Positions 1 to 6,637 are shown, counted from the stretch's first letter. The stretch is DNA of 10,672 nt from an uncultured Collinsella sp. (GCA_900757615.1 CAAEON010000002.1:1-10672), one strand, 5' to 3'. Numbers and translations: made by a program. Notes: generated by a model from the letters alone, not told the origin.

Positions 1-2
1 AG

Positions 3-34
3 AAGGGGGAGGCCTCGCGGCCTCCCCCTTTTTT
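3..34 (+). terminator. Rho-independent terminator of a gene left of the window
   Basis: A perfect 12-bp stem pairs 3-14 with 19-30 around a 4-nt loop (tcgc), and a T-run at 29-34 follows. This is a canonical intrinsic terminator reading rightward. It must serve a plus-strand gene ending before base 1. In the minus direction there is no U-tract, so it is unlikely to be the main stop for the minus-strand gene that ends at 99. Confidence 0.9.
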
Positions 35-44
35 GCGTTTGTGT

Positions 45-67
45 GGCATAAATGACTCATTTACGCC
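45..67. repeat. 23-bp AT-rich inverted repeat
   Basis: Positions 45-55 are complementary to 57-67 around a central C at 56, with one imperfect pair (48/64) that becomes a G·U in the minus-strand RNA. It lies 32 bp past the stop codon of the minus-strand gene at 99-566 and could be that gene's 3' hairpin. No U-tract follows it in the minus direction. A protein-binding palindrome is the alternative. Confidence 0.55.
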
Positions 68-98
68 AGACGATTTAATTCTTTTTGGTATTGAGCTT

Positions 99-566
99 TT
101 ATTTAAAGAAAATAAAACGAATAACAAGGGCAACTGCTATAGCCGCAATGATCAAAAGCAGGATTGTCATTCGATGCTGCTTGCGTCGTTTACTTGACGA
201 AACGAAGATCGATTTTCCTTGTTTTGGCGTTTCGAGATAGCGAGCCGAATGCGTCAAGGTTTGCTTTGGTCGAGGACCTCTATGTTGATTGGCGGCGGAT
301 GCTTTCAGTGGCTCCTCACTAGCTGCGCTGTTTTTAGATAATGGTGCGTCTTTCAGATATACAGGGTCTCCCGAGGCCACGCCCATATGTTTACGTCCCG
401 TTTGGGCATCCTCGAGTGTTTGATATCGATTTCTCGTCACATACTCGGGCTCAGGATCATTAATGGGCTCTTGCGAGATGTGGGGGCGATGGAACCGTGG
501 CGGCTGCGTGGAAGATTCTTCCCCCTGCGTCTGCATAAACATTTTGTTCTGGTTCTGGTCGTCCAT
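99..566 (-). CDS. small tail-anchored membrane protein of unknown function
   Basis: I do not recognise this 155-residue protein. Residues 1-124 are hydrophilic and probably disordered, rich in Gln, Ser, Pro, Asn and charged residues, with no enzyme motif visible. A basic patch follows (SKRRKQHR, 125-132), then one hydrophobic segment of about 20 residues (133-152, TILLLIIAAIAVALVI) and a short FFK end. There is no N-terminal signal. The positive-inside rule predicts an N-terminus in the cytoplasm and a C-terminal membrane anchor. The ATG at 566 is preceded by AAAGG with a 5-nt gap, and a plausible promoter lies at 636-665. Its G+C is about 51% (121-540, hand count) against 62% in ftsH, which suggests fast evolution or transfer. 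Two weakly similar stretches (RYQTLEDAQTGR near residue 48, ARYLETPKQGKS near 108) may be a degenerate repeat. Coding status is supported by length, ribosome binding site and the coherent anchor. Confidence 0.75.
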   Translation of the reverse strand: MDDQNQNKMFMQTQGEESSTQPPRFHRPHISQEPINDPEPEYVTRNRYQTLEDAQTGRKHMGVASGDPVYLKDAPLSKNSAASEEPLKASAANQHRGPRPKQTLTHSARYLETPKQGKSIFVSSSKRRKQHRMTILLLIIAAIAVALVIRFIFFK

Positions 567-635
567 GATGCCCTTTGGCTCGTTACCAACAACGTGTACG
601 CGCTCATTGTAAGCCCCTTGCTATTTGCAGCTGCG

Positions 636-665
636 AACATACTTGTTATTTAGGCTCTGGTTCAA
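636..665 (-). promoter_or_regulatory. putative promoter of the tail-anchored protein gene
   Basis: On the minus strand a -35-like TTGAAC (660-665) is followed by an 18-bp spacer and a -10-like TATGTT (636-641). Transcription would start near 629, about 60 nt before the ATG at 566. The -35 box lies inside the palindrome at 659-671. Confidence 0.45.
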
Positions 666-671
666 AGAACC
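659..671. promoter_or_regulatory. 13-bp palindrome over the -35 box
   Basis: GGTTC and GAACC are perfect complementary arms around AAA. The palindrome covers the predicted -35 hexamer of the divergent minus-strand gene, a position typical of a repressor operator. No regulator is encoded next to it, so the binding protein is unknown. Confidence 0.35.
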
Positions 672-686
672 TTAACCTTATTAAAA

Positions 687-707
687 CCTGAGTCACACAC
701 ACTTAGA
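687..707. promoter_or_regulatory. HAIR-like inverted repeat upstream of hsp20
   Basis: CCTGAGT, a 7-nt spacer and ACTTAGA lie upstream of hsp20. The inner six bases of each arm are complementary with one mismatch. The layout matches the HspR operator HAIR (CTTGAGT-N7-ACTCAAG) at 10 of 14 positions by hand alignment. HspR represses heat-shock genes in Actinobacteria, so the location fits. An ACTCAA half-site also occurs at 725-730. The match is partial, and the distance to the start codon (about 135 bp) is somewhat long. Confidence 0.35.
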
Positions 708-712
708 TATGC

Positions 713-756
713 TTATAGTACTGGACTCAAAAAACTTTATAGTCGATGTATATATA
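713..756 (+). promoter_or_regulatory. hsp20: AT-rich probable promoter region of hsp20
   Basis: The stretch holds TTATAGT twice (713-719 and 737-743, spaced 24 bp) and a TATATAAG run (749-756). All are good -10-like elements on the plus strand. TGGACT at 722-727 is a candidate -35, but its spacing to any of the -10 elements is not ideal. I cannot decide which element is used. Confidence 0.35.
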
Positions 757-842
757 AGCACTGTGTGGGCATATATAAGAGCGTCAAAAGAAGTCCCAGT
801 CACCTAGAAGATGGCTCGGCAGTCCTAAAAGGAGTGGTAAAC

Positions 843-1274
843 ATGGCAAGCATGGTTCCTTATCGTTCGGTTTTTGGCGTTCGTCCTTCTGCTAGCTCGC
901 TGTTCGATCTGTTTGATGATATGACCGACCTTGCAAACAACTCGATTGCTTCCAAGGCGTTTCCCGTTGACGTTGAGGATAAGGGCGACGGCTATGAGGT
1001 CAAGGCCTATCTGACCGGCGTCGCCAAGGACGATATTGATGTCGAGCTCAATGAGGGCCGTCTGTCCATTAGCGTGAATGTCGAGGAAGACGAGGAGAAC
1101 GAGGGCAAGAACTTCCTGCAGAAGGAGTTCAGCTCGTACAGCGCGACGCGTGGCGTGTATCTAAAGGACGCTTCGAGCGAGGGTCTCTCGGCTAAGTACG
1201 CTGACGGCATCCTGACCGTTACGGTTCCCAAGATCGTCGAGAAGAAGAACGTTACGAAGATCTCCATCGACTAA
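843..1274 (+). CDS. hsp20: Hsp20/alpha-crystallin family small heat-shock protein
   Basis: This 143-residue protein is a predicted ATP-independent chaperone that holds unfolding proteins and assembles into oligomers in the cytoplasm. A short N-terminal arm (1-39, with SSLFDLFDDM) precedes an alpha-crystallin domain (about 40-130). The domain opens with FPVDVEDKGDGYEVKAYLTG and ends with the family signature AKYADGILTVTVPK (117-130; A-x-x-x-n-G-x-L). The C-terminal tail carries the I-x-I oligomerisation motif (ISI, 140-142). Length is normal for bacterial Hsp20. The ATG at 843 is chosen because AAAAGGAG lies 8 nt upstream. The frame stays open to a GTG at 765, but that stretch does not look like an Hsp20 N-terminus. 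The HAIR-like repeat at 687-707 suggests possible heat-shock control by HspR. The gene is monocistronic and ends at the hairpin at 1301-1348. Confidence 0.95.
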   Translation: MASMVPYRSVFGVRPSASSLFDLFDDMTDLANNSIASKAFPVDVEDKGDGYEVKAYLTGVAKDDIDVELNEGRLSISVNVEEDEENEGKNFLQKEFSSYSATRGVYLKDASSEGLSAKYADGILTVTVPKIVEKKNVTKISID

Positions 1275-1300
1275 CTTCGTTGGTGTTCTGCGCTATTAAA

Positions 1301-1348
1301 AGACAGCAAAAGGGGCTGGGAAGCGATTCTCGGCCCCTTTTGCTGTCT
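1301..1348. terminator. bidirectional terminator between hsp20 and yycJ
   Basis: A perfect 16-bp stem pairs 1301-1316 with 1333-1348 around a 16-nt loop. Its core is AAAAGGGGC/GCCCCTTTT, so each strand reads a G+C stem followed by a U-run. It sits between two convergent stop codons (1274 plus, 1357 minus). An overlapping alternative hairpin (CTGTC-TAG-GACAG, 1343-1355) is also present. Confidence 0.8.
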
Positions 1349-1356
1349 AGGACAGT

Positions 1357-2166
1357 TTATTGAATGGTTGCCGGCTGATACTGACTCGCAGGGCGTATCG
1401 AGAGTTTTCGCGATCCTTGGAGAAGGGTTGCGGAGCTGCCGACCTCGTCATCCAGGGTTGCGGCCAGAGCTTTGGCATAGCTTTTGACGGTAAGGCTCGG
1501 ACGATTGTTATCTTGGCTGATGTGCATGGCAATGAGCTGTTCGGTGCGATCGGTAACAAGTTCGCGCGCGGCTTCGGCGGCTTGGTCATTGGAGAGGTGT
1601 CCCCTTGCAGACAGGATGCGCTCCTGAAGAAAGCGGGGATATTCTCCCTCGCGCAGCATGGTCACATCATGGTTGCTTTCGAGCGCGAGGACTCGACAAT
1701 CTTTGAGGGCGTTCATGGCTTGGCTCGATAGCTCTCCGGTGTCGGTGGCAAAGCCGATGGAATCATCGAGGGCGTCGAATCGATAACCGACTGGATTGAT
1801 GACATCGTGTGATGTTGAGTAGGTTTGCACGTGGATGCCGGCAATGGATAGGGCGTCGCCGGGATCGAATTCCTCGACAGGCAGATGCGAAAGATTTTCT
1901 TTGTTCGAAAGAGTGCCCCTGCTGGCAAAGAGGGGGCCGTGCCAGTGCTTGCACCAGACATCGAGGCCCTTGATGTGATCGCTATGCTCATGAGTAATGA
2001 GAAGAGCCGAGACGTTGTCTGTCGAGAGTCCCAGTTCTGCCATGCGCTTTAATGTCTCGCGGCGAGACAGCCCGTCATCGACCATAATGAGCCCCTGCGG
2101 GCCCTCGATGAGTGCGCAGTTGCCTTTAGAGCCACTGCCGAGGATATGAAGGTGCAGACGAGACAT
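1357..2166 (-). CDS. yycJ: YycJ/WalJ-family metallo-beta-lactamase-fold hydrolase
   Basis: This 269-residue cytoplasmic protein belongs to the YycJ branch of the metallo-beta-lactamase fold. Members studied in bacilli are nucleases, reported as 5'-3' exonucleases linked to mismatch repair, so the role here is inferred. Seen in the sequence: the N-terminal LGSGSKGN (9-16), the metal motif H59-E-H-S-D-H64, a metal-site TSHD (118-121), ATDTG (140-144), the family-typical ESNHD (163-167), a GHLSN block near 185-192, and a C-terminal HISQDNN. The ATG at 2166 puts LGSGS at the usual distance from the N-terminus. The frame stays open to 2247, but that would add 27 unlike residues and overlap tilS. 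The ribosome binding site is weak. In Firmicutes this gene often follows walRK; here it stands alone, divergent from tilS across 48 bp. Confidence 0.9.
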   Translation of the reverse strand: MSRLHLHILGSGSKGNCALIEGPQGLIMVDDGLSRRETLKRMAELGLSTDNVSALLITHEHSDHIKGLDVWCKHWHGPLFASRGTLSNKENLSHLPVEEFDPGDALSIAGIHVQTYSTSHDVINPVGYRFDALDDSIGFATDTGELSSQAMNALKDCRVLALESNHDVTMLREGEYPRFLQERILSARGHLSNDQAAEAARELVTDRTEQLIAMHISQDNNRPSLTVKSYAKALAATLDDEVGSSATLLQGSRKLSIRPASQYQPATIQ

Positions 2167-2180
2167 AAGATTCCAAAGGA

Positions 2181-2186
2181 TACAAT
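2181..2186 (+). promoter_or_regulatory. tilS: putative -10 box of tilS
   Basis: TACAAT lies 28 nt before the tilS start, inside the 48-bp gap to the divergent yycJ. No good -35 is found at 16-18 bp. The same hexamer occurs upstream of other genes here (6733, 8070, and 10491 on the minus strand), which supports the call. Confidence 0.5.
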
Positions 2187-2214
2187 GGGTGCGGACGAAT
2201 AGAGGAGGAAGCAA

Positions 2215-3753
2215 ATGCCTACGGTATCTCAGCATTATGGACACCATGCCGTGCCTGGGGCAGTCGATGAGACCCGGACGAGGCAGCAGGCTGCTCCTGT
2301 CGTGCTCATGGTATCAGGCGGCGCGGACTCGACGGCACTGCTTCTTATGGCGTGCACATCAAAGCTGGATATCCAAGACGGACGCGGTGTTGCCCCCATT
2401 GCTCGCGAGCGCCTGCATGTGCTGCATGTAAACCATCATCTGCGCGGCAAGGCGTCCGATGGCGACGAGGCCTTTGTGCGTGAGCTTTGCGCGAAATATG
2501 GTTTACCGCTGTGCGTGGAGCACGCTTATTTTGATGGGGAGTCGGGCAATATTGAGGCCGCGGCCCGCGAGGTGCGCTATGCCGCGGCGCGGAGGTATGT
2601 TCGCGAGCTCTGCGCCCAGACGGGGGCACCGCGAACGGCGGCTCGTATCTGCACCGCGCACACGTCTTCGGATCGCGCGGAAACGTTTTTGATGAACGCG
2701 ATTAAGGGTTCGGGGCCCGCTGGCCTATCGAGCATTCCTCGCCGGAGGAATATCGTGGTGCGTCCCTTGCTCGACCTAACTCATGGCGAGCTCGTGGGCT
2801 ATCTACAGGTACATGGTCAGCCGTGGCGTGAAGACGAGAGCAATGAGGATATCTCGTATCTGCGAAACTACGTGCGCCATCGAGTGATGCCGGTGGTGGC
2901 GCAGCGCAACGCGAGCGTCTGCAAGACGATTGGCGCCGCCTGCGAGATCTTAGGCGATGAGGACGCGTTTTTGTCTCAGCTTTCGGCACAGGCGTTTCGA
3001 AGCTGCCTGCGTAAGGAGGCGGCGGGCGCGCTGGTGCTCGATGCCAGGCGCCTTGCTGCGGCCGAGGTGGTGATTGCGCGGCGCATGGTGCGACTGGCAA
3101 TTAAGCGCATCGACCCCGATGCTCGGCCGGAGATGCGGCATGTGGAGCGCGTGCTCGCCTGTGTTGCCGAGGGTGCGGGCTCGGTCACACTCCCGGCGGG
3201 AATTGATGCGCGCGTGGAGTTTGGAATGCTGGCGCTCAAGGCTCCGGTGGCGCGCGAGGGCTTAGTTGCCGACTGGATTTCCGTTCCCGGGCGCCTGTCG
3301 TTGGGGGCGGGGCGTATGCTGGTGGCCGAGCCGATGGCCGTTGAGCCGGGATACGATGTCGTGCGTCGAGCCCGCGAGCTTGTGGCTGCCGGAGAGGTGG
3401 CCGCTATCGTGGATGCGGCAGCCTTGGGCTTTGCCGACCGCGATAGCGATCGGATGCTCGCTGGCTCGTGCGGAGAGATTCCCGCTGAGGCTCGATCGGC
3501 GCGCTTGTGGGTGGATAACCCTGTGCCGGGGGATGTGATGTGCCCGCTGGGAATGAGTGGTCGAAGCAAGAAAGTGTCCGACCTGCTCAACGAGGCGCGC
3601 ATTCCCGTTTCCGAACGCTCTGGCGTGCCCGTGGTAAGAACGGCTCCGGGAGGAGCTGTGGTGTGGGTCGCGGGCGTTCGGGCCGACGAGCGTTTTAAAT
3701 GCACGGCTGCAACGCGCGTGGCATATCTGCTCCGCGTAGTCGATGCGGAATAG
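2215..3753 (+). CDS. tilS: tRNA(Ile)-lysidine synthetase TilS
   Basis: TilS joins lysine to C34 of the CAU-anticodon tRNA-Ile2 using ATP, so that the tRNA reads AUA and accepts isoleucine. The protein has 512 residues, on the long side for the family. The PP-loop ATP-binding motif is S34-GGADS39. HVNHHLRG (71-78), the ET/GSGPAGLSSIP block (156-175) and DESNEDISYLRNYVRH (207-222) follow in family order. The TilS C-terminal domain is intact (about 438-498, GDVMCPLGMSGRSKKVSDLLNE through VWVAGVRADERF). The motif at 147-157 reads TAHTSSDRAET, whereas the family usually has a second His or Gln and a D-D-Q core there; only one Asp remains. The start is firm: GAGGAGG lies 6 nt before the ATG. The first 26 residues before the PP-loop strand look non-conserved. 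It heads the tilS–hpt–ftsH cluster, a common arrangement. Confidence 0.95.
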   Translation: MPTVSQHYGHHAVPGAVDETRTRQQAAPVVLMVSGGADSTALLLMACTSKLDIQDGRGVAPIARERLHVLHVNHHLRGKASDGDEAFVRELCAKYGLPLCVEHAYFDGESGNIEAAAREVRYAAARRYVRELCAQTGAPRTAARICTAHTSSDRAETFLMNAIKGSGPAGLSSIPRRRNIVVRPLLDLTHGELVGYLQVHGQPWREDESNEDISYLRNYVRHRVMPVVAQRNASVCKTIGAACEILGDEDAFLSQLSAQAFRSCLRKEAAGALVLDARRLAAAEVVIARRMVRLAIKRIDPDARPEMRHVERVLACVAEGAGSVTLPAGIDARVEFGMLALKAPVAREGLVADWISVPGRLSLGAGRMLVAEPMAVEPGYDVVRRARELVAAGEVAAIVDAAALGFADRDSDRMLAGSCGEIPAEARSARLWVDNPVPGDVMCPLGMSGRSKKVSDLLNEARIPVSERSGVPVVRTAPGGAVVWVAGVRADERFKCTAATRVAYLLRVVDAE

Positions 3754-3804
3754 CGCCTTGCGCCTACTATTCTGTGCGACGTTGACGGTATTCCCGCGCT
3801 GATG

Positions 3805-3835
3805 GCGCACGGGCTGGTAAATTTACCCCGTGCGC
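3805..3835. repeat. nested palindrome upstream of hpt
   Basis: Outer arms GCGCACGGG (3805-3813) and CCCGTGCGC (3827-3835) form a perfect 9-bp stem. Between them, and overlapping by one base, lies a perfect 12-bp palindrome GGTAAATTTACC (3816-3827). It follows tilS by about 50 bp and ends directly at the extended -10 of hpt. As RNA it could be a weak 3' hairpin for tilS, but no U-tract follows. As DNA it covers the -35 region of hpt. Confidence 0.6.
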
Positions 3836-3844
3836 TGCTAGAAT
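3836..3844 (+). promoter_or_regulatory. hpt: extended -10 promoter of hpt–ftsH
   Basis: TGC-TAGAAT is a TGn-extended -10 with five of six consensus bases, placed 56 nt before the hpt start. The -35 position at 17-18 bp falls inside the palindrome at 3805-3835 and is poor. An extended -10 can work without a good -35. Confidence 0.6.
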
Positions 3845-3900
3845 GTGTAATTCGCGTCCATACGGCGGTGTGTGGGCGATAAGCACAAGAAAGGGTTGTC

Positions 3901-4449
3901 ATGGCTTCTCAACATCCGGATATCGAGAAGGTTCTGTTCACGCAGGAGGATATCGACGGTATCGTCTCTCGCCTAGGCGAGCAGATTACTCGCGACTACG
4001 CGGGTAAGGATCTGGTGCTGATTGCGGTCCTGCGCGGCGCCGTGGTCTTTATGGGCGACCTGATGCGTAAGATCGAGCTGCCGACCAACATCGATTTTAT
4101 GGCTGTTTCGAGCTACGGCGACGGTGTGAAGTCCTCGGGTATCGTGCGTATCATTAAGGACCTGGATATCGACATCCGCGGTCGCGACGTGCTGATCGTC
4201 GAGGACATTCTGGACTCGGGCCTGACGCTCAAGTATCTGATGAAGAACCTCGAGAGCCGCAAGCCCGCTTCTCTGGAGGTCGCCGCCTTCCTGTGGAAGG
4301 ACGTTGAGGGCCGCGTCTCGGCCATCACGCCCAAGTATGTTGGAACCCATTGCCCCGATGCCTTTGTGGTGGGCTACGGCCTCGACTATGCCGAGCGCTA
4401 TCGCAACCTTCCGTATCTGGGCATTTTGAAACCGGAGGTTTATTCGTAA
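3901..4449 (+). CDS. hpt: hypoxanthine (guanine) phosphoribosyltransferase
   Basis: This cytoplasmic purine-salvage enzyme makes IMP (and GMP) from hypoxanthine or guanine and PRPP. The 182-residue length is standard. Seen in order: LRGAVVFMGDL (44-54, the pyrophosphate loop), the flexible-loop SSYGDG (70-75), the PRPP-binding signature VEDILDSGLTL (100-110) with its acidic pair E101/D102, and the C-terminal base-binding block DAFVVGYGLDYAERYRNLPY (153-172). AAAGG lies about 6 nt before the ATG. Its stop codon is one nucleotide from the ftsH ATG, so the two are co-transcribed and probably translationally coupled. The pair is a conserved neighbourhood in Gram-positive bacteria. Expression probably starts from the extended -10 at 3836-3844 as well as by read-through from tilS. 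Confidence 0.97.
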   Translation: MASQHPDIEKVLFTQEDIDGIVSRLGEQITRDYAGKDLVLIAVLRGAVVFMGDLMRKIELPTNIDFMAVSSYGDGVKSSGIVRIIKDLDIDIRGRDVLIVEDILDSGLTLKYLMKNLESRKPASLEVAAFLWKDVEGRVSAITPKYVGTHCPDAFVVGYGLDYAERYRNLPYLGILKPEVYS

Positions 4450-4450
4450 G

Positions 4451-6592
4451 ATGCCCGACGACCGTAACGACAACAATTCCCAGACTCCCCGGGACCCAAA
4501 GATCCCGGGGATGCCCGGAGGCAAGAAGCCCACGCGTACGGGCTGGCTGTATTTTCTTTTGGCTTGCGCGCTTCTGGGCTATGCCTTCTTTAATATGGGC
4601 TCCGGCTTTGCCAGCTCCAGCAATACCGTTAAGCTCGCGACGAGCGAGATGGTCAGCGCCATCAAGCAGGATCGCGTCGAAGATCTGACCTATACGGTTC
4701 AAGACGGAAGCGTGACGGGTCATTACTGGAAGACGAAGAAGGACAAGGGCGATACGAGCGAGCTCAAGAGCTTCTCCTCGACCTATGTCGGCTCCGATTC
4801 GCTTGCCGAGCTCATGGCGGAGCACCCCGATACCAAGTACATCGTCAACACCAACGATCCCGATTTTTGGGGCGACTTGGCGATGAGCGTGCTTCCGACG
4901 ATCGCCCTTATCGCCATCATGTTCTACTTTATGCGCCAGATGATGGGCGCCAACAACAGGAACATGCAGTTTGGCAAGACCAACGCCAAGACCAACGAGG
5001 CCACACGCCCCAAGGTCAAGTTTGAAGACGTTGCCGGCGTGGACGAGGCAGTCGAGGAGCTCGAGGAGATCCGTGACTTTTTGAGCGATCCGGATCGCTA
5101 TCGCAAGCTGGGCGCCAAGATCCCGCGTGGCGTGTTGCTGGTGGGCCCTCCGGGCACCGGTAAAACGCTGCTGGCCAAGGCCGTTGCCGGCGAGGCGGGT
5201 GTGCCGTTCTTTAGCATCTCGGGTTCCGACTTTGTCGAGATGTTCGTAGGTGTCGGCGCCAGCCGTGTGCGTGACCTCTTTAAGGAGGCCAAGTCCCAGG
5301 CCCCGTCGATCATCTTCATCGATGAGATCGATGCCGTGGGACGTCAGCGCGGAGCCGGCTTGGGCGGCGGTCACGACGAGCGCGAGCAGACGCTCAACCA
5401 GCTGCTGGTCGAGATGGACGGCTTTGAGGAAAGCGAGTCGGTCATCCTGATCGCTGCGACCAACCGTCCTGACATCTTGGATCCGGCATTGCTGCGTCCC
5501 GGCCGTTTTGACCGTCAGGTTACGGTCGACCGTCCGGATGTGAAGGGCCGCGAGCAGATCTTGCGCGTGCATGCCGAGAACAAGCCGATGGACGAGGACG
5601 TTAAGTTTGAGAAGCTCGCCCAGATGACCGTTGGCTTTACTGGTGCCGATTTGGCGAACCTGCTCAATGAGTCTGCGTTGCTGGCCGCTCGCCGTCATCG
5701 TTCCGTGATCTCGATGGACGAGGTCGAGGAATCGATGGAGCGCGTGATTGCCGGACCGCAGCGCAAGGGTCGCGTGATGACCGAGGCCGAGCGCACCACG
5801 ATTGCCTACCACGAGAGCGGTCACGCCCTGGTGGGCCACATCCTGGAGCACTCCGATCCGGTCCACAAGATCTCGATCGTCAGCCGCGGTCAGGCTCTGG
5901 GCTACACGCTGCAGCTTCCGCAGGAGGACCACTTCCTCAAGACCAAGAACGAGATGCTCGACGAGCTTGCCGTGTTCTTGGGCGGCCGCGTTGCCGAGGA
6001 GCTCATGTGCGATGACATCACGTCGGGCGCGAGCAACGACCTGGAGCGTGCGACCAAGATGGCGCGCGAGATGGTCACGCGTCTGGGCATGAGCGAGGAG
6101 CTGGGTACGCAAGTGTTTGGCGAGGCGCAGCATCAGGTGTTCCTTGGTCGCGATTACGCCGATCACCAGGATTACTCCGAGGAGACGGCGCGCCGCATCG
6201 ATATCGAGGTTCAGCGCATCATGCGCGAAGCCCATCGTCGTGCGGTCGAGATTTTGGATGCCCGTCGCGATCAGCTCGATCTGATGGCGAAGGTGCTGCT
6301 TGAGCGCGAGACTGTCGAAGGCGACGCCGTGAACGCCCTGCTCGACAACGAGTGGAATGCCTACCTTGAGCGCGAGGGCGATATCCTGGCGGCCAAGGAG
6401 GAGCGCAATGCCAAGGCGGCCGGCATGCCGACCAAGAAGCGCGCGCCTCGCATGAGCGAGGAGGAGCTGGCGGCTGATGCCGCGGCCTTTGCACAGGCGG
6501 CCATGCAGGAGGATGCCGAAGCCGCATCCGATGATACTGACGATGACCATGCCGTCGTCGATGTCGATGCCGATGCCGACACCGACAAATAG
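4451..6592 (+). CDS. ftsH: ATP-dependent zinc metalloprotease FtsH
   Basis: FtsH is a membrane-anchored AAA+ protease that forms hexamers and degrades misassembled membrane proteins and short-lived regulators. The 713 residues show a Pro/Asn-rich cytoplasmic N-terminus (1-29), TM1 (31-49), an extracytoplasmic domain (about 50-141) and TM2 (143-161). The AAA+ module has Walker A GPPGTGKT (232-239), Walker B with D291/E292, and the second region of homology with ATNRPDILDPALLRPGRFDR (about 336-355). The protease domain carries HESGH (454-458) with catalytic E455, and the third zinc ligand D530 in SGASND. All key residues are present. The tail is a low-complexity acidic stretch ending in alternating Asp and Val/Ala. 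The ribosome binding site (GGAGG, 4434-4438) lies inside the end of hpt, 12 nt from the ATG. A terminator follows at 6604-6637. Confidence 0.98.
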   Translation: MPDDRNDNNSQTPRDPKIPGMPGGKKPTRTGWLYFLLACALLGYAFFNMGSGFASSSNTVKLATSEMVSAIKQDRVEDLTYTVQDGSVTGHYWKTKKDKGDTSELKSFSSTYVGSDSLAELMAEHPDTKYIVNTNDPDFWGDLAMSVLPTIALIAIMFYFMRQMMGANNRNMQFGKTNAKTNEATRPKVKFEDVAGVDEAVEELEEIRDFLSDPDRYRKLGAKIPRGVLLVGPPGTGKTLLAKAVAGEAGVPFFSISGSDFVEMFVGVGASRVRDLFKEAKSQAPSIIFIDEIDAVGRQRGAGLGGGHDEREQTLNQLLVEMDGFEESESVILIAATNRPDILDPALLRPGRFDRQVTVDRPDVKGREQILRVHAENKPMDEDVKFEKLAQMTVGFTGADLANLLNESALLAARRHRSVISMDEVEESMERVIAGPQRKGRVMTEAERTTIAYHESGHALVGHILEHSDPVHKISIVSRGQALGYTLQLPQEDHFLKTKNEMLDELAVFLGGRVAEELMCDDITSGASNDLERATKMAREMVTRLGMSEELGTQVFGEAQHQVFLGRDYADHQDYSEETARRIDIEVQRIMREAHRRAVEILDARRDQLDLMAKVLLERETVEGDAVNALLDNEWNAYLEREGDILAAKEERNAKAAGMPTKKRAPRMSEEELAADAAAFAQAAMQEDAEAASDDTDDDHAVVDVDADADTDK
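4487..4510 (+). other. hairpin inside the 5' end of ftsH
   Basis: CCCCGGGA (4487-4494) and TCCCGGGG (4503-4510) form a perfect 8-bp G+C-rich stem around an 8-nt loop, 36 nt downstream of the ftsH ATG. It encodes the DPKIPG-type linker before TM1 and may simply reflect Pro/Gly codons. A role in pacing early translation is possible but unproven. Confidence 0.4.
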
Positions 6593-6603
6593 TCTTTGTG
6601 GCG

Positions 6604-6637
6604 AAAGCCTCCGCGGGGAAACCTGCGGAGGCTTTTT
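6604..6637 (+). terminator. Rho-independent terminator of ftsH
   Basis: An 11-bp perfect stem (6604-6614 with 6625-6635) extends by three more pairs, one of them G·U, to a GAAA tetraloop at 6618-6621. A T-run follows at 6633-6637. It begins 11 nt after the ftsH stop codon. Confidence 0.93.

Noticed and set aside
387..653. 88-residue plus-strand frame over the tail-anchored gene
   Set aside because: It lies antisense to the better-supported minus-strand gene and covers that gene's promoter. The hydrophobic look comes from the complement of polar codons.
765..842. GTG start extending hsp20 by 26 residues
   Set aside because: The internal ATG at 843 has an excellent ribosome binding site, and the extension overlaps the AT-rich promoter zone and lacks family similarity.
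567..842. CIRCE operator for HrcA upstream of hsp20
   Set aside because: No TTAGCACTC-N9-GAGTGCTAA-like sequence is present; only the HAIR-like repeat fits a heat-shock operator.
2167..2247. 27-residue N-terminal extension of the YycJ protein
   Set aside because: It would overlap tilS and move the LGSGS motif away from the N-terminus, where the family keeps it.
2976..3902. 308-residue open frame antisense to tilS
   Set aside because: It is a Ser/Thr/Arg-rich shadow of tilS and includes the tilS–hpt gap with its palindrome and promoter.
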